Shown here one piece after another: positions 25,951 to 35,766 of a DNA stretch of 64,000 nt; the first letter of the stretch is position 1; each line of letters begins with the position of its first letter. Source of the stretch: Pirellulaceae bacterium (lineage in GTDB: Bacteria; Planctomycetota; Planctomycetia; Pirellulales; Pirellulaceae); the NCBI GenBank assembly GCA_026004795.1, contig BPJV01000003.1, forward strand, positions 1 through 64,000. The letters run 5' to 3'. Below the pieces are notes generated by a model. It was not told the origin of the DNA. It worked only from the letters and a program-made list of their open reading frames with translations, and did not search any database. Both the position numbers and the translations under genes were made by a program.

Positions 25951-26766
25951 ATGAAATGGAACATGATTTTAGGGTCCCTGATGCTGGGCGCCAGCCTGTG
26001 CACCCCGAGCTTCGGCGGAGGGCTGCTGGATCACATGCTCGGCCTGAAGGGGAGTGGGTGTGACAGTGCCTGCTGTGATACCGGATGTGCAGCCGATCCG
26101 ACCTGCGGTTGCGAAACCAATGCGTGTGATCCCTGTGCTGGCGCCGATCCGGCCTGTGGTTGCGAGATCGCCGCGTGCGATCCTTGCGCTGGAGCCGGCC
26201 CGGCCTGCGGATGTGAAGTGAACGCATGCGATCCCTGTGCTGGTGCTCCCAGCTGCGGATGCGAGACGGCATGCCAGCCATGCTGCCCGCCGCGCCGTCC
26301 TCTGCGTGAGCTGCTTCACGCCGTTCACTGCAAGAGTCGGGCGTTGATCGGTCGTTTGCATCACCACAAGGCATGCTGCGACAGCGGCTGCGCTTCGGCA
26401 CCGGCTTGCGGCTGCGAAGTCAATGCCTGCGATCCTTGTGCTGGCGCTGCACCGGCTTGCGGCTGCGAAGTCAACGCCTGCGATCCTTGTGCAGCTCCCA
26501 GCTGCGGCGTGGAAACGGCTTGCTGCGATAGCGTTTGCGGCAAACGTCACTGTGGCGGCCTGCTGAGCAAGTTGTTCCGCAAGCGATCCAACTGCTGCGA
26601 TGCGATTGTCTGCGATTCCTGCTCGGGTTGCGCTGCAGGAGCTCCGGCAGTTGCACCGGAAGCCGAGGGTGACGAGGCTCCCATGCCTCCTGCTCCCAGC
26701 GTTGACCCTAGCGCTTACTTGCAAACCAACCGACGCGTCATTCAAGCTACCAGCTTCGTTCGTTAA
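25951..26766 (+). CDS. Secreted cysteine-rich repeat protein
   Basis: A 271-residue protein with a signal peptide (about residues 1-22) and 44 cysteines. The core unit, CGCExxACDPCAGAxPA, about 16-17 residues, occurs three or four times in residues about 50-110 and again twice near residues 150-185; a block of basic residues with many His and Arg (about residues 113-140) separates the two arrays. The C-terminus is acidic and proline-rich, then ends in NRRVIQATSFVR. GGGAG precedes the start by about 10 bases. Cysteine-rich secreted proteins are known as cell-wall or surface proteins in planctomycetes; metal binding is also possible. No known family is assigned. Confidence 0.72.
   Translation: MKWNMILGSLMLGASLCTPSFGGGLLDHMLGLKGSGCDSACCDTGCAADPTCGCETNACDPCAGADPACGCEIAACDPCAGAGPACGCEVNACDPCAGAPSCGCETACQPCCPPRRPLRELLHAVHCKSRALIGRLHHHKACCDSGCASAPACGCEVNACDPCAGAAPACGCEVNACDPCAAPSCGVETACCDSVCGKRHCGGLLSKLFRKRSNCCDAIVCDSCSGCAAGAPAVAPEAEGDEAPMPPAPSVDPSAYLQTNRRVIQATSFVR
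26398..26499 (+). repeat. Tandem 51-bp repeat inside the cysteine-rich gene
   Basis: Two nearly identical 51-bp units (26398-26448 and 26449-26499) encode 17 residues each, with CGCEVNACDPC as core. The first 40 bases differ at one position (AAT versus AAC), indicating a recent duplication or gene conversion. Confidence 0.75.
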
Positions 26767-26813
26767 TCTGAACAGGTTATCTAACGCCTGGTAGACTCCA
26801 TAGATGCGTTCTC

Positions 26814-26852
26814 ACGGCCCATGCTGCCTCGCGCGGCATGGGCCGTTTTCTT
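26814..26852 (+). terminator. Intrinsic terminator after the cysteine-rich gene
   Basis: ACGGCCCATGC (26814-26824) and GCATGGGCCGT (26836-26846) form a perfect 11-bp stem with an 11-base loop, followed by a T-rich run. It lies about 48 bases after the stop codon. Confidence 0.85.
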
Positions 26853-26990
26853 GTTTTGGGGTTACCTTCCCTTCTCCCAGGCAAAACGCTACCGTGAACC
26901 GAGGGAGAAGGTCGACAGCCGCCTGCCTTTGTTCTCTGCTCCTCCCCATGGATTGCCGTCTGGCGGGCCCGCAATAATGACAACCTGCCA

Positions 26991-27509
26991 ATGAACTTCG
27001 ACATACGCCAAGCCGACTTATCCAACGCCGAAGATCAGCACGATATCTTGCGGCTGCTCGACCACTATGCTCGACAACCCACCGGTCAGGGTCGGCCCTT
27101 GGACGCCGTGGTTCGCCGACGGCTGATCGACGGCCTGCAACGCCATCCTGGTACGATGATCCTGTTGGGACAGGTAGATCGACGGACCGTAGCGCTAGCC
27201 TGTTGCTTCCTCGGATTTTCCACCTTTCGCGCTCGCCCCATTCTCAACATTCACGATTTGGTGGTAGAACAAGGCCAGCGTGGAAAAGGTTTGGGAGAGC
27301 AGATGTTGCGCGCTGTGATCGACCGGGCGGCCAGGCTCGGTTGCGCTGCCGTGACGCTGGAAGTCCGCGGCGACAACCCGGCACAGCGGTTGTATCAGCG
27401 GGTAGGATTTCGGTTCACTGAAGGGCCGCATCTGGTGCCGGTTTATTTCGGGCGGTACGAACTCCCCCCGGAGTCTGCGAATCACCCTTCGACGGATCAA
27501 AAGGGATAA
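26991..27509 (+). CDS. GNAT family N-acetyltransferase
   Basis: A 172-residue acetyltransferase. The acetyl-CoA pyrophosphate-binding loop is QGQRGKGLGEQML (Q/RxxGxG/A), preceded by the strand LNIHDLVVE; the C-terminal YQRVGFRFTEG is the usual aromatic motif. It would transfer acetyl from acetyl-CoA to an amine of an unknown substrate. The stop TAA (27507-27509) is 2 bases before the RsmF-like gene, so the two are translationally linked. Confidence 0.88.
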   Translation: MNFDIRQADLSNAEDQHDILRLLDHYARQPTGQGRPLDAVVRRRLIDGLQRHPGTMILLGQVDRRTVALACCFLGFSTFRARPILNIHDLVVEQGQRGKGLGEQMLRAVIDRAARLGCAAVTLEVRGDNPAQRLYQRVGFRFTEGPHLVPVYFGRYELPPESANHPSTDQKG

Positions 27510-27511
27510 GG

Positions 27512-28945
27512 TTGGACGGCAATCCCGATATCGATTGGAATAGCATACTCGGCGAGTTGCCGCGGCTCGACGGCCGTCTCGCTGCGGCGCGGTGGCCCGA
27601 GCTTTCTGCTGCCGTGCTGGCATCGCCCCCGCGGGCCATCCGCTGCCATCCGGATCGCCCGATCGAGGAGCTCCCGTTTGCGGTCGATCCGGTTGCTTGG
27701 TTCCCTACCGCCATGCATGTCGTTGGCCCTGACGTACGTCCCGGCGCATTCCTCCACCATGCGGCGGGGGACTATTACGTCCAGGATGCTGGCTCCACCT
27801 TGGCAGTCGCCTTGTGCCAAATACGACCGGGCGAGTTGGTTGCCGATCTATGCGCTGCGCCAGGAGGCAAATCGACGGCCATCCTGGAACTGCTACGGGG
27901 TGCGGGATGGCTAATGAGCAATGAGACGATCCGCTCACGGTTCCCAGTTCTGGAGATGGCTCTGCAGCGCAGTGGTTATAGCAATTTCGGGACGACTCAC
28001 AGTGACATTGCAGCCCTGACAGGCGATTGGGCAGGTCGCTTCGATTGCGTGTTGGTGGATGCTCCCTGTAGTGGCCAATCGATGGTGGGCAAGCAGCGTC
28101 AATCGTTCAGCGCTTTCAAAGCGTCCCATATCGCCCTCAACGCCGCCCGCCAACGTCGTATCCTACGAGCAGCCGGCTGCCTGATACGCCCGGGAGGACG
28201 GCTTGTCTACTCGACGTGTACCTTTTCTGTCGAGGAGAATGAGCGGGTGGTGGAGTGCTTTCTCAGCGAGGAACAAGGTTGGGAACTGATCAGTATCCCC
28301 GGTTTTGAACGGTGGGCGGTCCCAGGCTATCCCGGGTGCTATCGTCTGTGGCCACACCTCGACCAGGTAGCTGGCGCCTTCGTGGCGGTCCTTGTGAAGC
28401 ATGCCGACCGAAGCGACGTCCGCGAATGGCCACATGCGGTCGCAGCGGGGGAGGAGAATTCACGTCGGAAGCAACATCACCCTCGTCGCCATGAGAAGAG
28501 TCGCCGGCCAACATCGATCGATGTGCTTTCCCGACCGCCATCGGTTTCTTGGGGTAGCTGGTCAGCGATCGCCCGGGAGGGGCTGTGGTGGCAAGAAGGA
28601 CAGACACTGCGTTACGCCCCCGCCGAGGCCGCTTCCTTTCACTCGGTGCCTTCGTACCGAGGCTTTCCGGTTGCGCGACGGACAAGCGACGGCTGGCTGC
28701 CCACCTATGGAACAGCCCGGGCTGCCGCCACCCTGCTGGCCGATTATGAGCAATGCCAGCTGAGTGACACGGACGCCTGTCGGTACGTGGCTGGTGGTAC
28801 GATGCTGGTGGACGGCCTGCCCGACGGCTGGCGGATCGTGCACTGGCGGGGAAGGCCATTGAGCTGGACCAAAGTTGTGGGTGGCCGGTTGAAGAACCAC
28901 TTCCCCAAACCGCTCCGACAACAAGCCACACTCGCTCTCCAATAG
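27512..28945 (+). CDS. RsmF-like 16S rRNA (cytosine-5) methyltransferase
   Basis: A 477-residue protein of the NOL1/NOP2/Sun family. SAM-binding motif: VADLCAAPGGKSTAILELL. Catalytic block: VLVDAPCSGQSM (motif IV, PCSG), then YSTCTFSVEENERVV (motif VI, with TCT supplying the nucleophile Cys). The C-terminal part (about residues 320-470) matches the extra domain of RsmF, and the length is close to E. coli RsmF (479). It starts with TTG at 27512, with AAGGGATAAGG just ahead. The rRNA position modified is inferred from the family. Confidence 0.85.
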   Translation: MDGNPDIDWNSILGELPRLDGRLAAARWPELSAAVLASPPRAIRCHPDRPIEELPFAVDPVAWFPTAMHVVGPDVRPGAFLHHAAGDYYVQDAGSTLAVALCQIRPGELVADLCAAPGGKSTAILELLRGAGWLMSNETIRSRFPVLEMALQRSGYSNFGTTHSDIAALTGDWAGRFDCVLVDAPCSGQSMVGKQRQSFSAFKASHIALNAARQRRILRAAGCLIRPGGRLVYSTCTFSVEENERVVECFLSEEQGWELISIPGFERWAVPGYPGCYRLWPHLDQVAGAFVAVLVKHADRSDVREWPHAVAAGEENSRRKQHHPRRHEKSRRPTSIDVLSRPPSVSWGSWSAIAREGLWWQEGQTLRYAPAEAASFHSVPSYRGFPVARRTSDGWLPTYGTARAAATLLADYEQCQLSDTDACRYVAGGTMLVDGLPDGWRIVHWRGRPLSWTKVVGGRLKNHFPKPLRQQATLALQ

Positions 28946-29346
28946 CCACCTTCGCCGCCCGTGGGCTGCCCCCTTTTACCAGGGGTTATGAGGACCAGGG
29001 GTTATGAGAGTTTGAGTTAGTCAACCGCTGATGGCTCCTCTTCCTGGCAGTGCCGCGGCCCAGCCGGCAACAAACTCCGAGGTGGTCCGACAGCCCGAGC
29101 GGCCTAGGTCTGGCGTCCGGGGGGGGCCATGGCCGCCGGAATCAGGCACTGCGTCGTGCGCTTCGTTGCCGTCCATCTCCCCTTACCCGTTCGGCGTCAA
29201 GGTTGCTTCGCCTTCTGTAGCCCCTGGCGATTGGGCGCGACGTTCTGGGGTATCGAAATCGGATTCTCTTCGGCACAATGGAAACGGTTCATGAGCCACC
29301 GAGAGGGATGGGTAGAGCTCTACGTAGTCGCAAGGAGGAAATAGAC
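28946..29346. other. Intergenic stretch with a short direct repeat
   Basis: A 15-bp unit, ACCAGGGGTTATGAG, occurs twice (28978-28992 and 28994-29008). No gene is supported. The ribosome-binding site of the channel gene is at the right end. In-frame codons upstream of 29347 lengthen the channel frame but lack support. Confidence 0.4.
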
Positions 29347-32300
29347 GTGCATCGCCGTAGCCTAATCCAAATGGCGGGAAGCATGCCCTGTGGTCTGCTG
29401 TTGGCGATTTTGGCAGCGCCACAACCGGCCGACGCTCAGCAGACAGGTCGGGTCCTCTATTCGGCCTCAGCTCCTCTGCAAACGGAAACCGGCTCACCCA
29501 CAGCCTCTGCGGCGGTAGTACCCCCTAACAACGCGGCTGATTCATCCAGCACGACGCCTGCCACGAGCGCGGCGCAACCTTCTGCTCCGACCACTGCCGC
29601 TCAGGCCTCTTCAGCGCCGCAGCCCAATGGCAGCCAAACGGCGAAGCCGGAGGACTCCGGTTCCTCTCCACCGCCCGCGTCGCCAGGCAGTCTCACTCCG
29701 GCCGATGCCGAAGCCTTAGCGGGGACGCTGAAACAACGGCTTGAGCAGGTGCAAGCCGACGAGCAGCTGGCCGCCGAAACCAAAGAAGCGCTTATCAAAT
29801 ACTACCAGCAAGCGATCGCCGATCTGGAGCGCGCGCGAGCATTGGCGGAAACGGCAGCCTCGTTTCGGCAGCGCGTCAACGCGGCACCGCAGTTGCTGGA
29901 GGCGGCCAAGCGGGAAAAGGAGCAACGCAGTGCGGGGACACCTCCCTCCGATGCGATCGACCTCAGCGAGCTTTCCTACGAGCAGTTGCTCTCCTACAAA
30001 CAGCAGGTCGAGAGCGACTTGGCAGCCGCCACCGCTCGGCGAACCCAGTTGGTGGCCGAAGTCAACAAGCGGGCCACGCGCCGCAAGGAACTGCCTCAAC
30101 TTATTTCCTCTCTGAAGGCACAGATCGAACAAGCGGTCGCCGCCTCCACGGCGGCACCAGCCGGACTCGATGCCGCGGTACAAGAAGCACAGAATTGGGC
30201 GAATACGGCCCGCCTACACGCCATGGCCATGGAATTGGCCAGCCTCGAAGCGGAGATGCGTGCCTATGACGCGGAGGCTCAATTGCTGCCGTTGCAGGTA
30301 GAGCTTGCGCAAATGGCCGAATCTCGGCTCCAGCAGCTGCTGCGGCAGGCCGATGAGGAACTGGCCGAACGACGCAAGAACCGCATTCTTTCCTACCGCA
30401 TCGATTTCAGCCAACTCGATCCCCCCGATTCCCCCCCTTTCGATCGCATCGCGCAGTGGTTGGGGTTGCAGCAGACGACGAGGGAGACGGCCAGCAATCA
30501 ATCCGAGCACGATGTCCTTACCTGGCAAGAGATTGCTCAGGAGAACGCCGCCTTGCAGGCTGCGTTGGCCGAGCTGCAAAAGGATCTGGAGCAGTGGCGC
30601 GAACGACGTGGCAAGATGGAAGTACGCGTCGAGGGGCGTGACGAGTCCGTAGGAGGATTCAACACCTGGGTCGGACTGATGCTCCGCAAGCAGCGGATGG
30701 AACTACCGGACGAATCGACGTTGGAAGCGTTGCTGCGCAGCTATCAGCAGAAGATCGACCAGGCCGATTCGCTGCTCTTTGACCTGGAGGATGCCTTGGG
30801 AGACCTGCGGCAAATCCGCGAGCACCTCAACGGCGAACTCTCCGCAGAGCAACAGCATCTGTTGGAGCTCAGTGAAGAAATCCTCACCGGCATGCGCACT
30901 GACGTCAACGACTACCTGACCGACTTGTACGAAATGGCCGACGTGCTCGACCAAACGATTCAGTTTGTGCGCGAGTACCGTAAATTCATCGATGAACATG
31001 TGTTGTGGATTCGCAGCAGTTCTCGCCTGGGACTGCCCCACCTCTCGCAATCGGTGGAAGCCTTCACGTGGTTGGTTAGCGCCGAAAACTGGGCGTCGGC
31101 GGTACAGTTGTTGTGGGCCGATATCCGCACCGCGTGGTGGGCCTACGCCTTGGTTCTTACCACGGTGATGTGGTTGGTTCTTTATGGAAGTCGTCTGCGT
31201 CGCAAGCTCGCCGAACTATCGCAGAAGGCGGCCAAGGGATCATGCACCAAATTCTCGTTGACCGGCGAAAGCACATTGCTGACCCTACTGCTCGCCTTGC
31301 CACTACCCCTGTTGTTGTGGGGATTGGCGTGGCGATTTCGTACCGCTGCCGGCGTAGAAGGCAACCCGCGCGGTGCAGCCGAATTCCTGCGCGCGTGGGC
31401 GGCGGGCCTGGAGATGGCGGCGATTGCCGTGGTGCCAATGGAGACGCTGCGGCAGATCTGCCGCAGCAATGGCTTAGGAGACAAACACTTTGGCTGGGAC
31501 AGCCAGATCACGGCCCTTTTGAAAACCAACTTGCGGTGGTTGATCGACATCAGCTTGCCGTTGATCGGCGTGATGGGCGTGCTGCAGTCGACCAGTTCGA
31601 CCAGCTGGGCCGAATCGCTGGGACGAATCTGTTTTCTGGTGCTGATGGTAATCCTCAGCCTGTTCCTGGCGCAGGTATTCCGTCCTCGCCAAGGGATCTT
31701 CAGTCGGTTCATCAGCGAGCATCCCAACGGCTGGCTGGCGCGCCTGCGTTACGTCTGGTATTCGGCGATCGTGGCTGGCCCACTGCTGTTAGCCATGGCC
31801 AGCGCTATCGGTTACCACTATACGGCACAGCGCATTGCCAACCACCTGAGTTCGACGGCATGGATGATCGTGGCCTTGGTGATCGTCTACAGCTTGCTAT
31901 CTCGATGGCTGCTGCTCAGCCGGCGAAAATTGATGATCGCTCAAGCGCGGCAACGTTTGGAAGAAGCAGCGCAACGAGAAAGCTCCAGCGATGCGCCGCC
32001 ACGACCGGCCGACAGTGAAGAGGTGAACCTGGTCGCCATCAACGAACAGACTCGGCGACTGTTGTTTAGTTTTGCCATGACGGCCGGGTTGATCGGCGCC
32101 TATTACATTTGGTCCGATGTCCTGCCGGCAATCAGCTTGCTGAACCGCTTCGAATTGTGGCAGGTGCAAGGGGCGACTCCGGATGAGACGGTGGCCATTA
32201 CCCTGGCACACCTTATTTTGGTGATTCCCATCGTCGTGTTGGTCACCATCGCCGCGCGGAACGTCCCCGGTTTGTTAGAGATCTTTCTGCAACATCTGCC

Positions 32301-33102
32301 GATCACCAAGGCGGCAAAGTACGCCATCACCACGTTGGTGCGTTACTGTATAGTCGCCCTCGGCATCATCCTGGTCGCCTCGACCATTGGCCTACGGTGG
32401 TCCTCGGTGCAGTGGCTGGTCGCTGCCTTGGGTGTCGGCTTGGGTTTTGGCCTGCAAGAGATCTTCGCCAACTTCGTGTCGGGCTTGATCCTGTTGTTCG
32501 AGCAACCGATTCGCGTCGGCGACATCGTCACCGTTGACGGGGTCACGGGGACCGTCTCACGCATTCGCATCCGTGCCACCACGATCGTCAACTGGGACCG
32601 GCAGGAACTGATTGTCCCGAACAAAGACATGATCACTGGCAAGCTGTTGAATTGGACATTGGGAGACACGACCAATCGGATCACACTAAACGTCGGTGTG
32701 GCTTATGGGTCGGACATCGTGCGCGCTTGCGAGGTCGTCGGTCGCATTTGCCAGGAGCACGAAGCGGTGTTGAAAGACCCGCCCCCCATGGTCACCTTCG
32801 AAAGCTTTGGCGACAGCTCGTTGAATATCGTCGTCCGTGCCTACCTCCAGAGCTTGGAGAATCGCCTGCGCACGATCCACGAATTGCATCAAGCGATTTA
32901 CCTCGCCTTCGCCGAGGAGAAAATCGAGATACCATTCCCGCAACGTGACCTGCACATTCGTTCGCTGGACGAACGGCTGGCGAGGCTGTTGGCCGAGACC
33001 GGTCACGAACAACGCGCTGCAACGGCGCACCGTCCGGTCGACCCAGCCACCGACAACCAGCCAGACGACACCGACAATCCGTTGACCAGAAACGATTCGT
33101 GA
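29347..33102 (+). CDS. Large MscS-family mechanosensitive channel (MscK-like)
   Basis: A 1251-residue protein. Start chosen at GTG 29347, 8 bases after AGGAGG (29333-29338), which gives a signal peptide ending near PADAQ. Residues about 35-125 are low-complexity Ser/Ala/Pro; about 135-580 are coiled-coil rich, predicted periplasmic. Membrane segments follow from about 590 to 1050. The MscS core is near the C-terminus: VGLGFGLQEIFANFVSGLIL (pore helix TM3) then VGDIVTVDGVTGTV and NKDMITGKLLNWTL (beta domain). Such channels open under membrane tension and release solutes during osmotic downshock. Length and architecture match MscK. Tail after about 1215 is hydrophilic. Confidence 0.92.
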   Translation: MHRRSLIQMAGSMPCGLLLAILAAPQPADAQQTGRVLYSASAPLQTETGSPTASAAVVPPNNAADSSSTTPATSAAQPSAPTTAAQASSAPQPNGSQTAKPEDSGSSPPPASPGSLTPADAEALAGTLKQRLEQVQADEQLAAETKEALIKYYQQAIADLERARALAETAASFRQRVNAAPQLLEAAKREKEQRSAGTPPSDAIDLSELSYEQLLSYKQQVESDLAAATARRTQLVAEVNKRATRRKELPQLISSLKAQIEQAVAASTAAPAGLDAAVQEAQNWANTARLHAMAMELASLEAEMRAYDAEAQLLPLQVELAQMAESRLQQLLRQADEELAERRKNRILSYRIDFSQLDPPDSPPFDRIAQWLGLQQTTRETASNQSEHDVLTWQEIAQENAALQAALAELQKDLEQWRERRGKMEVRVEGRDESVGGFNTWVGLMLRKQRMELPDESTLEALLRSYQQKIDQADSLLFDLEDALGDLRQIREHLNGELSAEQQHLLELSEEILTGMRTDVNDYLTDLYEMADVLDQTIQFVREYRKFIDEHVLWIRSSSRLGLPHLSQSVEAFTWLVSAENWASAVQLLWADIRTAWWAYALVLTTVMWLVLYGSRLRRKLAELSQKAAKGSCTKFSLTGESTLLTLLLALPLPLLLWGLAWRFRTAAGVEGNPRGAAEFLRAWAAGLEMAAIAVVPMETLRQICRSNGLGDKHFGWDSQITALLKTNLRWLIDISLPLIGVMGVLQSTSSTSWAESLGRICFLVLMVILSLFLAQVFRPRQGIFSRFISEHPNGWLARLRYVWYSAIVAGPLLLAMASAIGYHYTAQRIANHLSSTAWMIVALVIVYSLLSRWLLLSRRKLMIAQARQRLEEAAQRESSSDAPPRPADSEEVNLVAINEQTRRLLFSFAMTAGLIGAYYIWSDVLPAISLLNRFELWQVQGATPDETVAITLAHLILVIPIVVLVTIAARNVPGLLEIFLQHLPITKAAKYAITTLVRYCIVALGIILVASTIGLRWSSVQWLVAALGVGLGFGLQEIFANFVSGLILLFEQPIRVGDIVTVDGVTGTVSRIRIRATTIVNWDRQELIVPNKDMITGKLLNWTLGDTTNRITLNVGVAYGSDIVRACEVVGRICQEHEAVLKDPPPMVTFESFGDSSLNIVVRAYLQSLENRLRTIHELHQAIYLAFAEEKIEIPFPQRDLHIRSLDERLARLLAETGHEQRAATAHRPVDPATDNQPDDTDNPLTRNDS

Positions 33103-33208
33103 GCCAACATTTTTTTAGTAGACCGGCAGCCCGCGAGTCGGCCTGGAGAATCCGAGCAGCGGCCTGCCATCGATCGCTTCCAGCAACTTGCCGTCGAGAG
33201 AATCGCTT

Positions 33209-33715
33209 ATGCCGATCTACGAGTTCTACTGCCGCGATTGCCACACGATTTATAGCTTCTTCTCGCGCCGCGTGGACACCGAAACGATCCCGGCTTGTCC
33301 CAAAGCGCAAGGGAAACGCCATCGTCTACAACGCCAAGTCTCTCGCTTTGCCATCTCGCGAGGACTAGCTGAGCCCAGCGGCGATCACCTCGATTTGGAC
33401 ATCGACGACGAAAAGATGGAAAAAGCCATGATGCAATTGGCAGCAGAGATGGATGGAGCCGATGAGGACGATCCGCGCACGATGGCACGCGTCATGCGTC
33501 GGTTATCGGAAACCACCGGGCTGCCACTGGGCTCGGGAATGGAGGAAGCCATCCGCCGGATGGAGGCGGGCGAGGATCCCGATAAGATCGAAGAGGAATT
33601 GGGGGACGTACTGGAGTCCGAAGAACCCTTTGCCACGGGAGAGAGCAAGTTGCGGGGAGTGGTGCGCCGCATGAAAGAGACACCCAACGTCGATCCACAG
33701 CTTTACGACTTGTGA
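33209..33715 (+). CDS. FmdB-like zinc-ribbon protein with an incomplete ribbon
   Basis: A 168-residue protein. The N-terminus MPIYEFYCRDCHTIYSFFSR matches the FmdB family of putative regulatory zinc ribbons. The first Cys pair (CRDC) is intact, but the second reads CPKAQ, so the fourth Cys is missing and zinc binding may be altered. The remaining 120 residues are acidic, rich in Asp/Glu and Met, and unlike FmdB: predicted mostly helical. Length is well above the usual 60-110 residues. Function unknown. It faces the NAD synthetase gene. Confidence 0.68.
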   Translation: MPIYEFYCRDCHTIYSFFSRRVDTETIPACPKAQGKRHRLQRQVSRFAISRGLAEPSGDHLDLDIDDEKMEKAMMQLAAEMDGADEDDPRTMARVMRRLSETTGLPLGSGMEEAIRRMEAGEDPDKIEEELGDVLESEEPFATGESKLRGVVRRMKETPNVDPQLYDL

Positions 33716-33729
33716 GCTGTCGCATCGCC

Positions 33730-35766
33730 TTAGCGGTGCTGCTCGGCATCGCGCGTCAGTTCGTGCAGCCAGGCCGCCACTTCCGCATCGCTAGGCATCC
33801 GCCAATCACCGCGTGGTGATAGACTGACGCTACCGACCTTCGGACCATCGGGAACGCACGACCGCTTGAATTGGTTCTGGAAGAACCGCGTGAGAAAGGT
33901 GCGCAACGTCTGGCGAATTTCTTGGTGGCTATACTCGCGAGAGAACTCCGCCATCGATGCCAGGTGAAGCAACCGTTGCGGCCCGCTGCCGAAGCGCACC
34001 AGGTGGTAGAGGAAAAAGTCGTGCAATTCGTAGCTGCCCAGCACCGATTCGGTATGCTGCGCAATGTGCCCCTCCGCAGTCGGCGGCAGCAGCTCTGGCG
34101 AAATAGGTGTGGCCAACACCTGCTGCAGGCACTCGCGGGTCGCTGCATCGACCTCATGCTCGGCAACGAACTCGATGAGAAACCGCACCAGCGTTTTGGG
34201 TACCGAACAGTTGACGTTGTACATCGACATGTGATCCGCGTTGTAGGTGCTCCACCCCAGAGCCTGCTCGGACAGATCCCCGGTGCCGATGACAAATCCC
34301 CGGTTCATCAGCAACAGCGTGCGTACTCTGGCTTGAACGTTCTCAAACAGCAAGTCTTCGCGGCGCTCCGGCGGCAGCTCGCGCACCGCTTGCTCGAAGG
34401 CCTCCAGATCCATGTCGCGAATATCGATGCCGAACGGCTGATGTTGGAGAGCACGGAAGGTATCGAAACACAAAGCGCGGATGTCGATCTCCGCCGCAGT
34501 CACCTGCAACAATTCCATCAATCTTCGGGCCGACTCCAACGTGCCCTTCGTGGTTCCGAACCCAGGCATGGTCAGTGCATGGATGCGCGTTGTCGGCCAC
34601 CCCACCAGGCGCATCGTCTTGGTGGCCACCAACAGGGCTAGAGTACTGTCCAACCCGCCTGATACGCCGATCGCCAGCGGCGTGTGACGCGACAGCCGCT
34701 CGATTCGCTTGGCAAGGCCGGCGCACTGGATTGCAAATATCTCGCTGCACCTTGCCCGCAACTCACGATGGTCGCGCGGGATGAATGGCTGGCCGGCAAT
34801 GGCGTGCGTGGCCCCCGTTCCGTGACGGGGCGCCAAGGGAGCGTCGATCCGGCGAAAAGGTCGCGCATGGCGTCGACAGGCCTGCGACCAACTGGTCGTC
34901 ACCTGGCGGTCGTGCAGGAGGTGGTGCAGGTCGATGTCCGCAGTCGCATGCGTCTCCTGCGACCACCGCCATCCGTCGCTGCCCACCCGTGGAGATTCGC
35001 TGACGATGTTGCCATTCTCAGCAATCAGACAGTGCCCACCGAAGACCAGATCGGTGGTCGACTCCGAAGGACCAGCACTGGCATAGGCGTACGCGGCCAG
35101 ACAGCGACCCGATTGGCTAGCAACCAACGTCCGCCTCCAGGCAGCCTTGCCGATCAGTTCATTGCTGGCCGACAGATTGAGCAACAACGTCGCCCCCGCC
35201 GCTGCCTGGAAACTACTAGGCGGCACCGGCATCCATAGATCTTCACATAGCTCGATGCCGATAACCAGACCGTCGCCGGCATCGATGAGCAGATCGATGC
35301 CGAAGGGAACTGTTCCCAAGCCGCGCAGATGAACCTCCTGGGGCTCGATTCCCTCGGCCGGAGTGAACCAGCGAGCTTCATAGAACTCGTGGTAGTTCGG
35401 CAAAAACTGTTTGGGCACCACCGCGATGGCACGCCCACCCTGCACAGCCACGGCCGTGTTGTACAGTCTCCCCTCGACGCGCAGCGGCATTCCCACGACC
35501 GCCAGGCCCGACCACTCGTGCGTCGCGCCGGCTACGCGCGACAGCGCATCGACGCTCGCCTCCAGCAAGGCTTCTTGAGCGAACAGATCGCCGCACGTAT
35601 ACGCTGTCAGACAAAGTTCGGGGAATAACAAGACGTCGCTATCCGCATGGGTAGCTACCGCCTCGGCGATGGCCTCGGCATTGGATGCCGGATCGGCGAT
35701 ATGCAAGCGTGGACTGATAGCCGTGACACGTACATAGCCGGTATCTGCATCTTCTCGCATTTTCAA
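33730..35766 (-). CDS. nadE: Glutamine-dependent NAD(+) synthetase
   Basis: A 678-residue two-domain enzyme making NAD from nicotinic acid adenine dinucleotide, ATP and glutamine. The N-terminal nitrilase-type glutaminase (about residues 1-290) has FPELCLTAY (Glu), VPKQFLPNYHEFYEARWF (Lys) and GIELCEDLW (Cys). The C-terminal synthetase has the P-loop IGVSGGLDSTLALL and GTGDLSEQALGW. Length fits the glutaminase-containing form. The start overlaps the stop of the upstream membrane-protein gene by 4 bases (35763-35766), so the two are translationally coupled; a second Met lies 2 codons later. Confidence 0.93.
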   Translation of the reverse strand: MKMREDADTGYVRVTAISPRLHIADPASNAEAIAEAVATHADSDVLLFPELCLTAYTCGDLFAQEALLEASVDALSRVAGATHEWSGLAVVGMPLRVEGRLYNTAVAVQGGRAIAVVPKQFLPNYHEFYEARWFTPAEGIEPQEVHLRGLGTVPFGIDLLIDAGDGLVIGIELCEDLWMPVPPSSFQAAAGATLLLNLSASNELIGKAAWRRTLVASQSGRCLAAYAYASAGPSESTTDLVFGGHCLIAENGNIVSESPRVGSDGWRWSQETHATADIDLHHLLHDRQVTTSWSQACRRHARPFRRIDAPLAPRHGTGATHAIAGQPFIPRDHRELRARCSEIFAIQCAGLAKRIERLSRHTPLAIGVSGGLDSTLALLVATKTMRLVGWPTTRIHALTMPGFGTTKGTLESARRLMELLQVTAAEIDIRALCFDTFRALQHQPFGIDIRDMDLEAFEQAVRELPPERREDLLFENVQARVRTLLLMNRGFVIGTGDLSEQALGWSTYNADHMSMYNVNCSVPKTLVRFLIEFVAEHEVDAATRECLQQVLATPISPELLPPTAEGHIAQHTESVLGSYELHDFFLYHLVRFGSGPQRLLHLASMAEFSREYSHQEIRQTLRTFLTRFFQNQFKRSCVPDGPKVGSVSLSPRGDWRMPSDAEVAAWLHELTRDAEQHR

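Noticed and set aside
25969-26745. 258-codon minus-strand frame opposite the cysteine-rich gene
   Set aside because: Its repeats mirror the coding repeats on the other strand, and it has no ribosome-binding site.
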